A stretch of DNA of 64,000 nt from Croceicoccus hydrothermalis (GCF_022378335.1 NZ_JAIQCI010000002.1:152283-216282); one strand, 5' to 3'. Counted from the stretch's first letter, positions 44,890 to 54,107 are shown. Made by a program: numbers and translations. The notes: a model not told the origin generated them from the sequence alone.

Positions 44890-45894
44890 ATGCCAGTCGA
44901 ACAAGCGGTTCGCATCGTCGATGAAGATGCGAGCGGGATCGACCGCGCCTTTCGCGACGAGGTGATCGCCGGGCTGTCGCAGGCCCAGAAGGCGGTGCCG
45001 GCCCGCTGGTTCTATGACGAGCGTGGATCGCAATTGTTCGAGGATATCACTGTCGTCCCCGAATATTATCCCACCCGCGCGGAGCGGGAGATCCTGTCCG
45101 CACGGGGGCAGGAATTTGCAGATGCCATCGGTCCGGGCCGCGCCGTGGTGGAATTCGGATCGGGCAGTTCGGCCAAGACTCCGCTGCTGCTCGATGCGAT
45201 TGCGCCCTCGGCCTATGTTCCGCTCGACATTTCTGGCGAATTCCTGCGCGCATCGGCCAATACGCTGGCGGAAAGTTTTCCCGACCTGCCGATCCATCCG
45301 GTGGAGGCGGATTTTACCAAACCCGTCACCTTGCCGGATGCGATCGCGGGCGCGCCGCGGCTGGGGTTCTTTCCCGGCTCGACCATCGGCAATCTGGTGC
45401 CGCGCACCGCGGTCGACCTGCTGCGCCAGATGCGACGCACGTTGAGCGGCGACGCGGCAGGCGGGACGCCGGCGCAGCTGCTCATCGGGATGGACCGGAT
45501 CAAGGACCGCGCCGTGCTGGAAGCGGCGTATGACGATGCGGCCGGTGTGACGGCGGCGTTCAACCTCAACCTCCTGACCCGGATCAACCGCGAGCTCGGC
45601 GGCGATATTCCGGTGGAGGCTTTCGCGCATCGGGCGATCTGGAACGATGACATCGCGCGGATCGAAATGCATCTGGAGGCGCAGTCCGACATCCGCTTTG
45701 CGATCTGCGGCCATGATTTCGCGATGACCAGGGGCGACACGATCCATACCGAGAACAGCCACAAATATGGCAAGCGCAGTGCCAATACGCTTCTGCTCGC
45801 CGGGGGCTGGACCCCCACGCGGCGATGGAGCGACGACAAGAATCGTTTCATGCTCATCCTCGCCGAAGCCAGCCCGTTGCGCATGGCCCCCTGA
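44890..45894 (+). CDS. egtD: L-histidine N(alpha)-methyltransferase EgtD
   Basis: 334 aa SAM methyltransferase that makes hercynine, the substrate of EgtB. Motifs: RWFYDERGSQLFEDITVVPE near 40, SAM site VVEFGSGSSAKTPLLL near 85, FFPGSTIGNLVPRTA near 157, and C-terminal IHTENSHKYGK. ATG 44890 has GAGGGG about six bases upstream. Together with egtB it forms a compact two-gene ergothioneine operon. Confidence 0.94.
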   Translation: MPVEQAVRIVDEDASGIDRAFRDEVIAGLSQAQKAVPARWFYDERGSQLFEDITVVPEYYPTRAEREILSARGQEFADAIGPGRAVVEFGSGSSAKTPLLLDAIAPSAYVPLDISGEFLRASANTLAESFPDLPIHPVEADFTKPVTLPDAIAGAPRLGFFPGSTIGNLVPRTAVDLLRQMRRTLSGDAAGGTPAQLLIGMDRIKDRAVLEAAYDDAAGVTAAFNLNLLTRINRELGGDIPVEAFAHRAIWNDDIARIEMHLEAQSDIRFAICGHDFAMTRGDTIHTENSHKYGKRSANTLLLAGGWTPTRRWSDDKNRFMLILAEASPLRMAP

Positions 45895-45961
45895 TCCGCG
45901 CAATATTTCGCGCCGGGCATGGGTTGTCAGCCACCCCATGTGCGGTTAGTGCGCCCAAAGC

Positions 45962-45989
45962 GCGGCAGCCGGGTTTGGTCCGGTGCCGC
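45962..45989 (+). promoter_or_regulatory. Hairpin in the asd leader region
   Basis: GCGGCA-g-CCGG (45962-45972) pairs with CCGG-TGCCGC (45980-45989) around a 7-base loop, 32 bp before the asd start. It could be a leader element or the terminator of egtD (stop 45894). No clear uridine tract, and no known riboswitch class is recognised. Confidence 0.3.
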
Positions 45990-46021
45990 ATGGCATGTTT
46001 TCACAGGCATAGGGTTTGATC

Positions 46022-47047
46022 ATGGGTTATCGGGTGGCCGTCGTGGGCGCGACGGGGAATGTCGGGCGCGAAGTGCTCGCGATCCTGGCGGAGCGGGAAT
46101 TTCCGTATGACGAGATCGCGGCGGTCGCGTCCTCGCGCTCCGTCGGGTCCGAGGTCGAGATCGGCGACACCGGCAAGATGATCAAGTGCCGCAATATCGA
46201 ACATTTCGATTTCACCGGCTGGGACATCGCCCTGTTCGCCGCCGGGAGCGGCCCTGCAAAGGATTACGCGGCAAAGGCGGCGGCGGCCGGATGCTATGTC
46301 ATCGACAACAGCTCGCTCTATCGCATGGACCCGGACGTGCCGCTCATCGTGCCGGAGGTGAACCCCGACGCGATCGAGGATGCGGTAAAGCGCAAGATCA
46401 TCGCCAATCCCAACTGCTCGACCGCGCAGATGGTCGTCGCTCTCAAACCCCTGCACGATGCCGCCACGATCAAGCGCGTGGTGGTCAGCACCTATCAATC
46501 GGTGTCCGGCGCGGGCAAGGCGGGCATGGACGAACTGTTCGAACAAAGCCGCGCCATCTTCGTCGGCGACCCGGTCGAACCGCGCAAGTTCACGAAGCAG
46601 ATCGCCTTCAACGTCATTCCGCACATCGACGTCTTCCTCGACGATGGTTCGACGAAGGAAGAATGGAAGATGGTCGTCGAGACGAAGAAGATCATGGACC
46701 CGAAGGTCAAGGTGCAGGCCACCTGCGTGCGGGTACCGGTGTTCGTGGGCCATGCCGAATCTATCACGCTGGAATTCGAGAAGGAAATGACGGCGAGCCA
46801 GGCACAGGACATCCTGCGCGAGGCACCGGGCATCATGCTCGTCGACAAGCGCGAGGATGGCGGATACGTCACCCCCGTCGAATGCGCCGGCGACAGCGCC
46901 ACCTATATCAGCCGCGTGCGCGAGGATCCGACGGTCGAAAACGGCCTTGCGCTGTGGTGCGTGTCCGACAATCTGCGTAAAGGCGCCGCACTGAACGCGG
47001 TGCAGATCGCCGAACTGCTCGGCCGCCGTATCCTCAAGAAAGGCTGA
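46022..47047 (+). CDS. asd: Aspartate-semialdehyde dehydrogenase
   Basis: 341 aa. N-terminal NADP site VVGATGNVGREVLAIL, catalytic Cys in NPNCSTAQM near 130, QSVSGAGKAGMDEL near 160, and a His/Arg-bearing substrate region (HAESITLEFEKEM). Converts aspartyl phosphate to aspartate semialdehyde for lysine/DAP, threonine and methionine. ATG 46022 with AGGG eight bases upstream. Eight bases before the alpha/beta hydrolase. Confidence 0.95.
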   Translation: MGYRVAVVGATGNVGREVLAILAEREFPYDEIAAVASSRSVGSEVEIGDTGKMIKCRNIEHFDFTGWDIALFAAGSGPAKDYAAKAAAAGCYVIDNSSLYRMDPDVPLIVPEVNPDAIEDAVKRKIIANPNCSTAQMVVALKPLHDAATIKRVVVSTYQSVSGAGKAGMDELFEQSRAIFVGDPVEPRKFTKQIAFNVIPHIDVFLDDGSTKEEWKMVVETKKIMDPKVKVQATCVRVPVFVGHAESITLEFEKEMTASQAQDILREAPGIMLVDKREDGGYVTPVECAGDSATYISRVREDPTVENGLALWCVSDNLRKGAALNAVQIAELLGRRILKKG

Positions 47048-47054
47048 TCGGCCC

Positions 47055-47816
47055 ATGGCTCTCCCCGATTTCGAAGCGGTTGCGGCGCGCGACGGCACTC
47101 GTCTCGCCGTGCATCGGATGGGGGAGGGCACGCGGGGCACGGTCGTGCTGCTGCACGGTCTGTTCTCCAATGTGGAGACGAACTGGGTCAAGTTCGGCCA
47201 TGCGCAGAAGCTCGTCGATGCAGGTTTCGCGCTCATCATGCCGGACCTGCGGGCGCATGGGCACAGCGGGGCGCCGCACGACCCGGCCTGTTATCCGCCC
47301 GACGTGCTGGTCCGCGATCTTGAGGACGTGATCGCGCATTACGGCCTGGTCGAATATGACCTGGTCGGGTTTTCGCTTGGCTCGCGCACCGTATTGCGCG
47401 GCGTGCTCGACGGGCTGGAGCCGCGGCGGCTCGTGCTGACCGGCATGGGGCTCGAAGGGCTTGCCGGATGGGAGAAGCGGGCCGAATTCTTCCGCGACGC
47501 GATCGACCGGTTCAACGAGGTGCGGATGGGCGACCCTGCATTCTTCGCCGTCAGCTTCATGAAGACGATGAAGGTCGACCGCACCGCGGCACGCCTTCTG
47601 CTCGGCTCGATGGCCGATACCAGCCCCGATGCATTGTCGGCGGCGACGATGCCGACGCTGGTGCTGTGCGGGGACAAGGACAACGACAATGGCAGCGCCG
47701 ACGCGCTGGCCGACGCATTGCCCGACGGGCGCCGCGCCACGATCCCCGGCACGCACATGAGCAGCGTTTCCGAAGGCGCGCTCGGTGATGAGCTGGTGGC
47801 GTTTCTGACCGCTTGA
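47055..47816 (+). CDS. Alpha/beta hydrolase
   Basis: 253 aa. LLHGLFSNVETNW oxyanion region, PDLRAHGHSG, nucleophile elbow LVGFSLGSRTVLRG (Ser near 110), an acid in CGDKDNDNGS and a His in IPGTHMSSV. Substrate unknown; BioH-, YbfF- and esterase-like enzymes share the fold. Starts seven bases after asd, so probably cotranscribed with it. Confidence 0.85.
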   Translation: MALPDFEAVAARDGTRLAVHRMGEGTRGTVVLLHGLFSNVETNWVKFGHAQKLVDAGFALIMPDLRAHGHSGAPHDPACYPPDVLVRDLEDVIAHYGLVEYDLVGFSLGSRTVLRGVLDGLEPRRLVLTGMGLEGLAGWEKRAEFFRDAIDRFNEVRMGDPAFFAVSFMKTMKVDRTAARLLLGSMADTSPDALSAATMPTLVLCGDKDNDNGSADALADALPDGRRATIPGTHMSSVSEGALGDELVAFLTA

Positions 47817-47879
47817 TTTCGGGCGGGTGGCGGTCCAAACCGGTTTCATAACGAACCGGGATCGAAGGATAACGCCCTG

Positions 47880-49745
47880 ATGAAATTCGCTTCTTCCGTT
47901 GCCGCCATGGCGATGGCCATTGCGCTTGCCGCCCCCGGCCATGCGCAGACCGCCGCCGACAGCAACCCCGTGACCACCGATGCGGAGGAGGCGACCCGCT
48001 TTCCCATGACGGCGGACGGTGCGGCGCAATTCGTCGCTGCGGCGGAGGCCGATATGTTCGATTACAGCGTCGATGCCAGCCGCATCGCATGGGTCAATGC
48101 CACCTATATCACGCCCGACACCAACGCCCTTGCCGCGCAAAGCGGGGCAATCGGCACGGAAAAGCAGGTGAAATACGCGCTGGCCGCCGCACAATACGCA
48201 CGTGTTCCGGGGCTCGACCCCGATGTCGCGCGCAAGCTCGACATCCTGCGCAATGGCATTGTCCTGCCCGCGCCGACCGCAGATGGCGCGGCGGCGGAGT
48301 TGAACACCATCGCCACCGATCTCAACGCGCAATACGGCAAGGGGCGCGGCCTTTTGAACGGGGAGCCGATTTCGGGCAGCGATATCGAGGCGGAGATGGG
48401 CAATCTCGACCGCACGCCGGCCGAATACGCGGAAATGTGGGCGAGCTGGCACGACAATGTCGGTGCGCCGATGAAGGACGATTACGCGCGGCTCGTCACC
48501 ATCGCGAACGAGGGCGCGAAGGAACTTGGCTTTGCCAATACCGGCGCGATGTGGCGGTCGGGATACGACATGCCGCCCGAACGGTTCGCTGCCGAAACCG
48601 AACGGTTGTGGCAGGAGGTGAAGCCGCTTTACATGGCGCTGCACACCTATGTCCGCGGGCGGTTGAACGCGAAATATGGTGCCGACGTGCAACCTGCGAC
48701 CGGCCCGATCCGCGCCGACCTGCTCGGCAATATGTGGGCGCAGGAATGGGGCAATATCTATCCGCTCGTCGCGCCCGAAGGGGCCGGCGATCTGGGCTAT
48801 GACATCGGCGAATTGCTGAAGGCGAAGGGGAAGGGGCCGATCGACATGGTAAAGATCGGCGAGGGGTTCTATTCCTCGCTCGGGTTCGAGCCTTTGCCAG
48901 AGACGTTCTGGGAACGCAGCCAGTTCACGAAGCCCGCCGACCGCGAAGTCGTGTGCCATGCGAGCGCATGGGACGTGGATAATGTCGATGATATCCGCAT
49001 CAAGATGTGCATCAAGGTCGATGCGGGCGATTTCGTGACCATCCATCACGAACTCGGCCATAATTATTATCAGCGTGCCTATAACGAGCAGCCGTATCTC
49101 TACCTCAACGGTGCGAACGACGGTTTCCACGAAGCGATCGGCGATTTCATCGCATTGTCGATCACGCCGGAATATCTGGTGCAGATCGGGCTGCTGAACC
49201 GGGCCGACGTGCCGTCGGCGGACAAGGATATCGGCCTTCTCCTGCGCCAGGCGATGGACAAGGTGGCGTTCCTGCCCTTCGGCCTGCTGGTCGATCAATG
49301 GCGCTGGGGCGTGTTCGACGGCAGCATCGCGCCAGCCGATTACAACACCGCGTGGACCGATCTCCGCCGGGAGTATCAGGGCATCACACCGCCGGTCGAG
49401 CGGCCTGCCGATGCGTTCGATCCCGGTGCGAAATATCACATTCCGGGCAACACGCCCTACATGCGCTATTTCCTTGCACGCATCCTGCAGTTCCAGTTCT
49501 ACAAATCGGCGTGTGAACAGGCCGGATGGACCGGGCCGCTGCATCGGTGCAGCTTTTACGGCAATGCCGAAGTCGGCGAGCGTTTGAATGCGATGCTGGA
49601 AATGGGCGCGTCGCAGCCGTGGCCCGATGCGCTGGAGGCGTTCACCGGCAGCCGCGAGATGAGCGGCAAGGCGATGGTGGAATATTTCGCCCCGCTCAAG
49701 GCCTGGCTGGACGAGCAGAACCGGGGCCAGCCGCAGGGTTGGTAA
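47880..49745 (+). CDS. M2-family peptidyl-dipeptidase (ACE-like)
   Basis: 621 aa. Signal peptide ends near GHA (21). Zinc site HHELGHNYY (HExxH = 390-394) with the distal glutamate in NDGFHEAIGD. The rest follows the angiotensin-converting-enzyme-like M2 fold (WASWHDNVGAPMKDDYARLV, FWERSQFTKPADREVVCHAS, HIPGNTPYMRYFLARILQFQ). Removes dipeptides from peptide C termini in the periplasm. Follows the alpha/beta hydrolase after 63 bp. Confidence 0.94.
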   Translation: MKFASSVAAMAMAIALAAPGHAQTAADSNPVTTDAEEATRFPMTADGAAQFVAAAEADMFDYSVDASRIAWVNATYITPDTNALAAQSGAIGTEKQVKYALAAAQYARVPGLDPDVARKLDILRNGIVLPAPTADGAAAELNTIATDLNAQYGKGRGLLNGEPISGSDIEAEMGNLDRTPAEYAEMWASWHDNVGAPMKDDYARLVTIANEGAKELGFANTGAMWRSGYDMPPERFAAETERLWQEVKPLYMALHTYVRGRLNAKYGADVQPATGPIRADLLGNMWAQEWGNIYPLVAPEGAGDLGYDIGELLKAKGKGPIDMVKIGEGFYSSLGFEPLPETFWERSQFTKPADREVVCHASAWDVDNVDDIRIKMCIKVDAGDFVTIHHELGHNYYQRAYNEQPYLYLNGANDGFHEAIGDFIALSITPEYLVQIGLLNRADVPSADKDIGLLLRQAMDKVAFLPFGLLVDQWRWGVFDGSIAPADYNTAWTDLRREYQGITPPVERPADAFDPGAKYHIPGNTPYMRYFLARILQFQFYKSACEQAGWTGPLHRCSFYGNAEVGERLNAMLEMGASQPWPDALEAFTGSREMSGKAMVEYFAPLKAWLDEQNRGQPQGW

Positions 49746-49754
49746 TCGGATGGC

Positions 49755-49785
49755 AGGGCCGGGCGGAAGCGTTCGGCCCTTCGTT
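49755..49785 (+). terminator. Possible terminator after the M2 peptidase
   Basis: AGGGCCG (49755-49761) pairs with CGGCCCT (49774-49780), followed by TTCGTTC, an imperfect T-run, ten bases after the peptidase stop. Confidence 0.35.
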
Positions 49786-49797
49786 CATGGCGGCGCG

Positions 49798-49935
49798 CTA
49801 TTTCGCCGTGCGGCGGCACCGCTCGGAACCATAGACGACATTGTCCCAGTCGCGCGCCCATTTCTTACGCCAGGCAAACGGGCGTTCGCACACCGGGCAG
49901 GTCTTTGTCGGCAGATTCGGTTTCTTGTGCGCCAT
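49798..49935 (-). CDS. DUF2256 small zinc-ribbon-like protein
   Basis: 45 aa. [20 protein letters not shown] then [20 protein letters not shown], with Cys pair C-x2-C and a later Cys, typical of DUF2256 (about 40-60 aa). A role is not established. I use the ATG at 49933-49935, where the homology starts, rather than a longer frame. Downstream of fabG on the same strand, beyond a strong hairpin. Confidence 0.8.
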   Translation of the reverse strand: MAHKKPNLPTKTCPVCERPFAWRKKWARDWDNVVYGSERCRRTAK

Positions 49936-49968
49936 CGTACAGGACAACGCATCGCGCGCGATCCGGTT

Positions 49969-50004
49969 GCCGGGCGGGTGCGACCGTTCCCGCACCCGCC
50001 CGGC
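49969..50004 (-). terminator. Long GC hairpin after fabG
   Basis: A perfect 14-bp stem (49969-49982 with 49991-50004) with 8-base loop begins eight bases past the fabG stop, reading leftward. It has no uridine tract, so it may protect mRNA ends or act with Rho; it separates fabD-fabG from DUF2256. Confidence 0.55.
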
Positions 50005-50011
50005 GACGGGG

Positions 50012-50761
50012 TCAGATCATCGCCATGCCGCCGTTCACGTGGAGCGTCTGCCCGGTGACATAGCCTGCTTCCTTCGATGCGAGATAGGCGACCGCGGCGC
50101 CAATGTCGGCGCCTTCGCCCATGCGCCCTGCGGGAATGCGGGCGTTCAGCTCGTCCTTCTGCGCATCGGGCAACACGTCGGTCATCGCCGTGCGGATGAA
50201 ACCCGGCGCGACACAGTTCACGGTGATGTTGCGGGTGGCAAGTTCCTGCGCGAGGCTCTTGCTCATGCCGGTAAGCCCCGCCTTGGCCGCGGCATAGTTC
50301 ATCTGCCCCGGATTGCCGGTGGTGCCGACCACGCTGGTGATGGAGATCATGCGGCCGAACTTCGCCTTCATCATCGGGCGGGTCGCGGCCCGCATGAGCC
50401 GGAACGCGGCCGTCAGGTTGACCTGCAACACCTGCTCCCAATCCTCGTCCTTCATCCGCATCATCAGCCCGTCGCGCGTGATCCCGGCATTATTGACGAG
50501 GATGTCCAGCCTGCCCAGCGTGTCGATCGCCGCGGGGATGAGCGCATCGACACTTTCCGCACTCGACAAATCGCAGGTGATTTCGACATGGTCGCCGCCG
50601 GTTTCGGCGTTCAGCTGTTCGCGAAAGGCGCGCAGCTTGTCGCCGTTCGATCCGCTGAGTGCGAGGCGGGCGCCCTGTGCCGCCAAGGCGCGGGCGATTT
50701 CGGAGCCGATGCCCCCCGATGCGCCGGTCACCAGCGCGGTCATTCCGGTCAGATCGAACAT
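50012..50761 (-). CDS. fabG: 3-oxoacyl-[ACP] reductase
   Basis: 249 aa short-chain dehydrogenase: [16 protein letters not shown] nucleotide site, [14 protein letters not shown], catalytic Ser-Tyr-Lys in ITSVVG...NYAAAKAG, and C-terminal [10 protein letters not shown]. Reduces 3-oxoacyl-ACP with NADPH in fatty-acid elongation. Follows fabD after three bases. acpP and fabF, the usual next genes, are not downstream; DUF2256 is. Confidence 0.94.
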   Translation of the reverse strand: MFDLTGMTALVTGASGGIGSEIARALAAQGARLALSGSNGDKLRAFREQLNAETGGDHVEITCDLSSAESVDALIPAAIDTLGRLDILVNNAGITRDGLMMRMKDEDWEQVLQVNLTAAFRLMRAATRPMMKAKFGRMISITSVVGTTGNPGQMNYAAAKAGLTGMSKSLAQELATRNITVNCVAPGFIRTAMTDVLPDAQKDELNARIPAGRMGEGADIGAAVAYLASKEAGYVTGQTLHVNGGMAMI

Positions 50762-50764
50762 CGC

Positions 50765-51706
50765 TCAGATCTCCTTTGCCAGCGTTTCGCAATCGGCCAT
50801 CGTGATGATGGAGCGCACCTCCGCCCCGTCGGCGGAGCGCTTGACCATGGGGCCGAGCACCTTGCCGCCCAGCTCGATGAAATGCGTCACGCCGATCGCC
50901 GCCATGCCGGCCGCGCTCTCGCGCCAGCGGACGCGGCCCATTACCTGCGCGACGAGATGTTTGCGGATCTCTTCCGGATCGGCGACGGGTTTCGCCGTGA
51001 CATTGGCAAACACAGGCAGGCGCGGCGCGTTCGGCATCGTCTTGGTCAGCGCATCGTCCATCGCCGCGGCGGCCGGTTCCATCAATTCGCAATGAAACGG
51101 GGCCGACACCGGCAGCATCACGGCGCGGCGAATGCCGAATTCCTTCGCGATGGCGACGGCGCGTTTGATCGGCGCGACGTGCCCCGACAACACGACCTGC
51201 GTCGGGTCGTTGTCGTTGGCGACGGTGCACACTTCGCCCTCGCTCTCGGTCGCGGCCTTCGCAAGTTCTGCGGCCTTTTCCACATCGGCACCGAGCAGCG
51301 CGCACATCGCGCCTACGCCGACCGGCACCGCGGCCTGCATCGCCTGGCCGCGCAGTTTCAGGAGCCGTGCCGTGTCGGACAGCGAAAACGCACCGGCGGC
51401 GCAAAGCGCGCTATATTCGCCGAGGCTGTGCCCTGCGACATAATCGCCTTTCTCTGCGAGCGAGACGCCGAATTCCTTTTCCAGCACACGCACGATCGCC
51501 ATGGAGTGCGCCATGATCGCAGGCTGCGCATTTTCGGTGAGGGTGAGCTGATCCTCCGGCCCGTCCTTCATGATGGCGGAGAGTTTCTGGCCGAGTGCGT
51601 CGTCCACTTCCTCGAAAACCTCGCGAGCGTGGGCGGATGTGTCGGCGAGCGCAGTGCCCATGCCGACGGTCTGGCTCCCCTGTCCGGGGAAGATGAAAGC
51701 TTTCAT
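50765..51706 (-). CDS. fabD: Malonyl-CoA:ACP acyltransferase
   Basis: 313 aa. FIFPGQGSQTVGMG N terminus, nucleophile GHSLGEYSALCAAGAFSL (Ser near 90), QAAVPVGVGAMCALLG, and His in SAPFHCELMEP. Transfers malonyl from CoA to ACP to start fatty-acid elongation. ATG 51704-51706 has AAGGAG seven bases upstream, one of the best RBSs in the window. Leads the fabD-fabG unit. Confidence 0.95.
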   Translation of the reverse strand: MKAFIFPGQGSQTVGMGTALADTSAHAREVFEEVDDALGQKLSAIMKDGPEDQLTLTENAQPAIMAHSMAIVRVLEKEFGVSLAEKGDYVAGHSLGEYSALCAAGAFSLSDTARLLKLRGQAMQAAVPVGVGAMCALLGADVEKAAELAKAATESEGEVCTVANDNDPTQVVLSGHVAPIKRAVAIAKEFGIRRAVMLPVSAPFHCELMEPAAAAMDDALTKTMPNAPRLPVFANVTAKPVADPEEIRKHLVAQVMGRVRWRESAAGMAAIGVTHFIELGGKVLGPMVKRSADGAEVRSIITMADCETLAKEI

Positions 51707-51786
51707 GGATGTCTCCTTATGCATTGCAGGGCGGGTTAGGTCGCGGCGCATTCGCCCGCAAGCCCCGCCGTCCTGTCAATTCGGGT

Positions 51787-52605
51787 TCATTTGCGGCGCG
51801 GGCCGAAGGGAACGATGCGATTGGCGGCATCGTGGCCGATATCGGCATGGCCCAGAAACGGCACGCCCGCCCGGTCGCACCAATGGCGGCAGATCGCCTC
51901 CGCCTCCATGCCGAAGGGGCGGTCGTTTTCCGGCACGTCGGACACCCGGCCCAGCCGCACGCCGGCAAGGTTCATGGCGGGCATCGCCTCCGAAATATGG
52001 AAGAACAACCGGTCGACGGCATAAAGATACTCGCTCACCTCCTCCAGCATCAGCACATGACCCGACAGGTCCGGCATCAGCGAAGTGCCGCAGATCATGG
52101 CGAAGGTCGCGAGATTGAAGGCGACGGTCGGCGCATCGGCGGCAAAAGGCTCCATCGTTCCGCGGTCGCCCGACATGAAGGACAGCGTGCGCCGCACCGC
52201 CGCCGCGCCGCCCACGCGCCCGATGTCGTGCGGCATGGGCGCATGGGTCGGCCGCCCGATACCGTGGCGATAAAGCCCGGCGAGCAGATAGCCCGCATCG
52301 GAATAGCCGAAATAGCGTTTGTCGCGCGCATTGCCGTCCATCCGCGCGATCGCGTCGCCGGCAATGCGGCACGCGCCATATCCGCCGCGCGCGAACCACA
52401 CGGCATCGAACGCCGGATCATTCGCGCATTCGATGAGCGCCTCGCGCCGCTGCGCATCGGTTCCTGCGAAATGGCCCGATTGTTCGAAACATTGCGGATG
52501 GAACGTCAGCGCAAGATCGGGATAGTCGCGGGCGATGGCCGCAACATCGTCCGCGCAATCGCGGGAAAAGGGGGCCGACGGGGCACAGATGGCGACGTTA
52601 TACAT
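51787..52605 (-). CDS. ldcA: LD-carboxypeptidase (S66 family)
   Basis: 272 aa, cytosolic (no signal). S66 features: VAICAPSAPFSR, RGGYGACRIAG near 75, nucleophile Ser in YFGYSDAGYLLAGLY near 100, and the distal Glu/His in the C-terminal half. LdcA trims the terminal D-Ala from murein tetrapeptides after muropeptide import, giving tripeptide for reuse. Divergent, 68 bp apart, from a Mur-ligase-like gene that could reattach that tripeptide. Confidence 0.85.
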   Translation of the reverse strand: MYNVAICAPSAPFSRDCADDVAAIARDYPDLALTFHPQCFEQSGHFAGTDAQRREALIECANDPAFDAVWFARGGYGACRIAGDAIARMDGNARDKRYFGYSDAGYLLAGLYRHGIGRPTHAPMPHDIGRVGGAAAVRRTLSFMSGDRGTMEPFAADAPTVAFNLATFAMICGTSLMPDLSGHVLMLEEVSEYLYAVDRLFFHISEAMPAMNLAGVRLGRVSDVPENDRPFGMEAEAICRHWCDRAGVPFLGHADIGHDAANRIVPFGPRRK

Positions 52606-52673
52606 GTAAAACCATCGCTAAACCTCATGCCCGTGATTGCCAAGCGCGCCCTTTGCCAATAGCCACCGCGGTG

Positions 52674-54107
52674 ATGACCGACAATGTTGCAAAACCGTCC
52701 GACCTTCTTTCCCGCCCGTTCTTCTTTTGCGGAATCGGCGGGTCGGGAATGTTGCCTCTGGCCTGTATCCTGCGGGCGAGGGGCGCGCAGATCGGCGGGT
52801 CCGACCGCAGTTTCGACGCCGGGCGAAGCGCGGAAAAATTCGCGTGGCTCGAGCGGCAGGGCATCGCACTCCATCTGCAGGACGGAAGCGGGGTGACGAG
52901 GCCCGAACAGGTGCTCGTGGCGAGCGCCGCGATCGAGGATAGCGTGCCGGAGGTCATGCGCGCGCGCGAATTGGGCTGTGCGCGGATGAGCCGTGCGGAA
53001 TTGCTTGCCGAGTTGTTCAATGCCGCGCCCCGTTCCATCGCCATCGGCGGGACCAGCGGGAAATCGACCGTGACGGGCATGACCGGGTGGATCATGGCGG
53101 AAGCGGGGCGCGACCCCACCATCATGAACGGCGCGGTGATGAAGAATTTCGTCACCGATGATGCGCCTTTTGCCAGCGCGCGCACCGGCGACGGCGGCCT
53201 GTTCGTGGCGGAGGTGGATGAAAGCGACGGATCCATCGCGCTCTACCGCCCCGGTGTCGCCGTGCTCCTCAATGTCAGCCTCGATCACAAGAGCATGGAC
53301 GAATTGCGCAGCCTGTTCGGCAATTTCCTGGCCGCCGCGCCGCACGCCGCGATCAATGCCGACGATCCGGAAAGCATGGCACTCGCCGCCCGTGCGCAGG
53401 CCGTCACCCGTTTCGCCATCGACAATACACAGGCCGACATCGGCGTCGTGCCCGGCAGCATCGTGCAGACGCCGACCGGCATCGATGCCACGATCATCGA
53501 CCGGCGCGCCGATACCCGCCACGATTTGCAATTGAAGCAGCCAGGCCGCCACAATCTTGCCAATGCGCTGGCCGCGATTGCCGGTGCGGATGCCGCGGGC
53601 GTATCCGTTGCCGACGGCGTCGCCGCATTGTCCCGGTTCGAAGGGTTGCGGCGCCGGTTCGATGTCGTGGGCACCGCGGCGCGCAACATCACGATCATCG
53701 ACGATTTCGGCCACAACCCCGAAAAATGCGCCGCGACCCTGCGCACGTTAAAGGCGCACCCGGGCCGGGTCATCGCGTTTTTTCAGCCGCACGGCTATGG
53801 CCCGTTGCGGCAAATGGGCATGGAACTGGCCGAAACCTTCGCGCAGGTTCTGGACGCAGGCGACAGGATCATCTTTTCCGATCCGGTCTATTTCGGGGGA
53901 ACAACGGATCGTTCGGTCGGTTCGGAACGGATCGTTGCCGCCATCAAAGAAAACGGCGGCAATGCCGAACATATTGCGCAGCGAAGCGATTGCGCGGACC
54001 GGATTGCCGAAATCGCGCAAGACGGCGACCGCATCGTGGTCATGGGCGCGCGCGACGATACGTTGAGCCAGTTCGCGCACGATCTGTTCATGCGGCTGGA
54101 CCGCTGA
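52674..54107 (+). CDS. Mur ligase-family protein (Mpl/MurC-like)
   Basis: 477 aa three-domain Mur ligase: N-terminal Rossmann FFCGIGGSGMLPLACILRAR, central ATP site IGGTSGKSTVTGMTGW near 120, VAEVDESDGSIALY, SLDHKSMDEL, and C-terminal RRFDVVG, DDFGHNPEK, HPGRVIAFFQPHGYGP. The P-loop reads GTSGKST rather than GTHGKTT of MurC/Mpl. Context with ldcA argues for recycling of murein tripeptide onto UDP-MurNAc (Mpl role). ATG 52674 with weak RBS; GTG 52671 is an alternative. Confidence 0.75.
   Translation: MTDNVAKPSDLLSRPFFFCGIGGSGMLPLACILRARGAQIGGSDRSFDAGRSAEKFAWLERQGIALHLQDGSGVTRPEQVLVASAAIEDSVPEVMRARELGCARMSRAELLAELFNAAPRSIAIGGTSGKSTVTGMTGWIMAEAGRDPTIMNGAVMKNFVTDDAPFASARTGDGGLFVAEVDESDGSIALYRPGVAVLLNVSLDHKSMDELRSLFGNFLAAAPHAAINADDPESMALAARAQAVTRFAIDNTQADIGVVPGSIVQTPTGIDATIIDRRADTRHDLQLKQPGRHNLANALAAIAGADAAGVSVADGVAALSRFEGLRRRFDVVGTAARNITIIDDFGHNPEKCAATLRTLKAHPGRVIAFFQPHGYGPLRQMGMELAETFAQVLDAGDRIIFSDPVYFGGTTDRSVGSERIVAAIKENGGNAEHIAQRSDCADRIAEIAQDGDRIVVMGARDDTLSQFAHDLFMRLDR

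Noticed and set aside
42042..44915. 957-codon open frame antisense to DAHP synthase and egtB
   Set aside because: Covers two recognised genes and has no family features or RBS.
47034..49544. 836-codon open frame antisense to the hydrolase and M2 peptidase
   Set aside because: Antisense shadow; low-complexity charged product.
49841..51739. 632-codon open frame on the plus strand opposite fabG and fabD
   Set aside because: Shadow of two recognised genes.
52606..52625. TAAA-N7-TAAA pattern between ldcA and the Mur ligase as a CtrA site
   Set aside because: Only a partial match and no supporting context.
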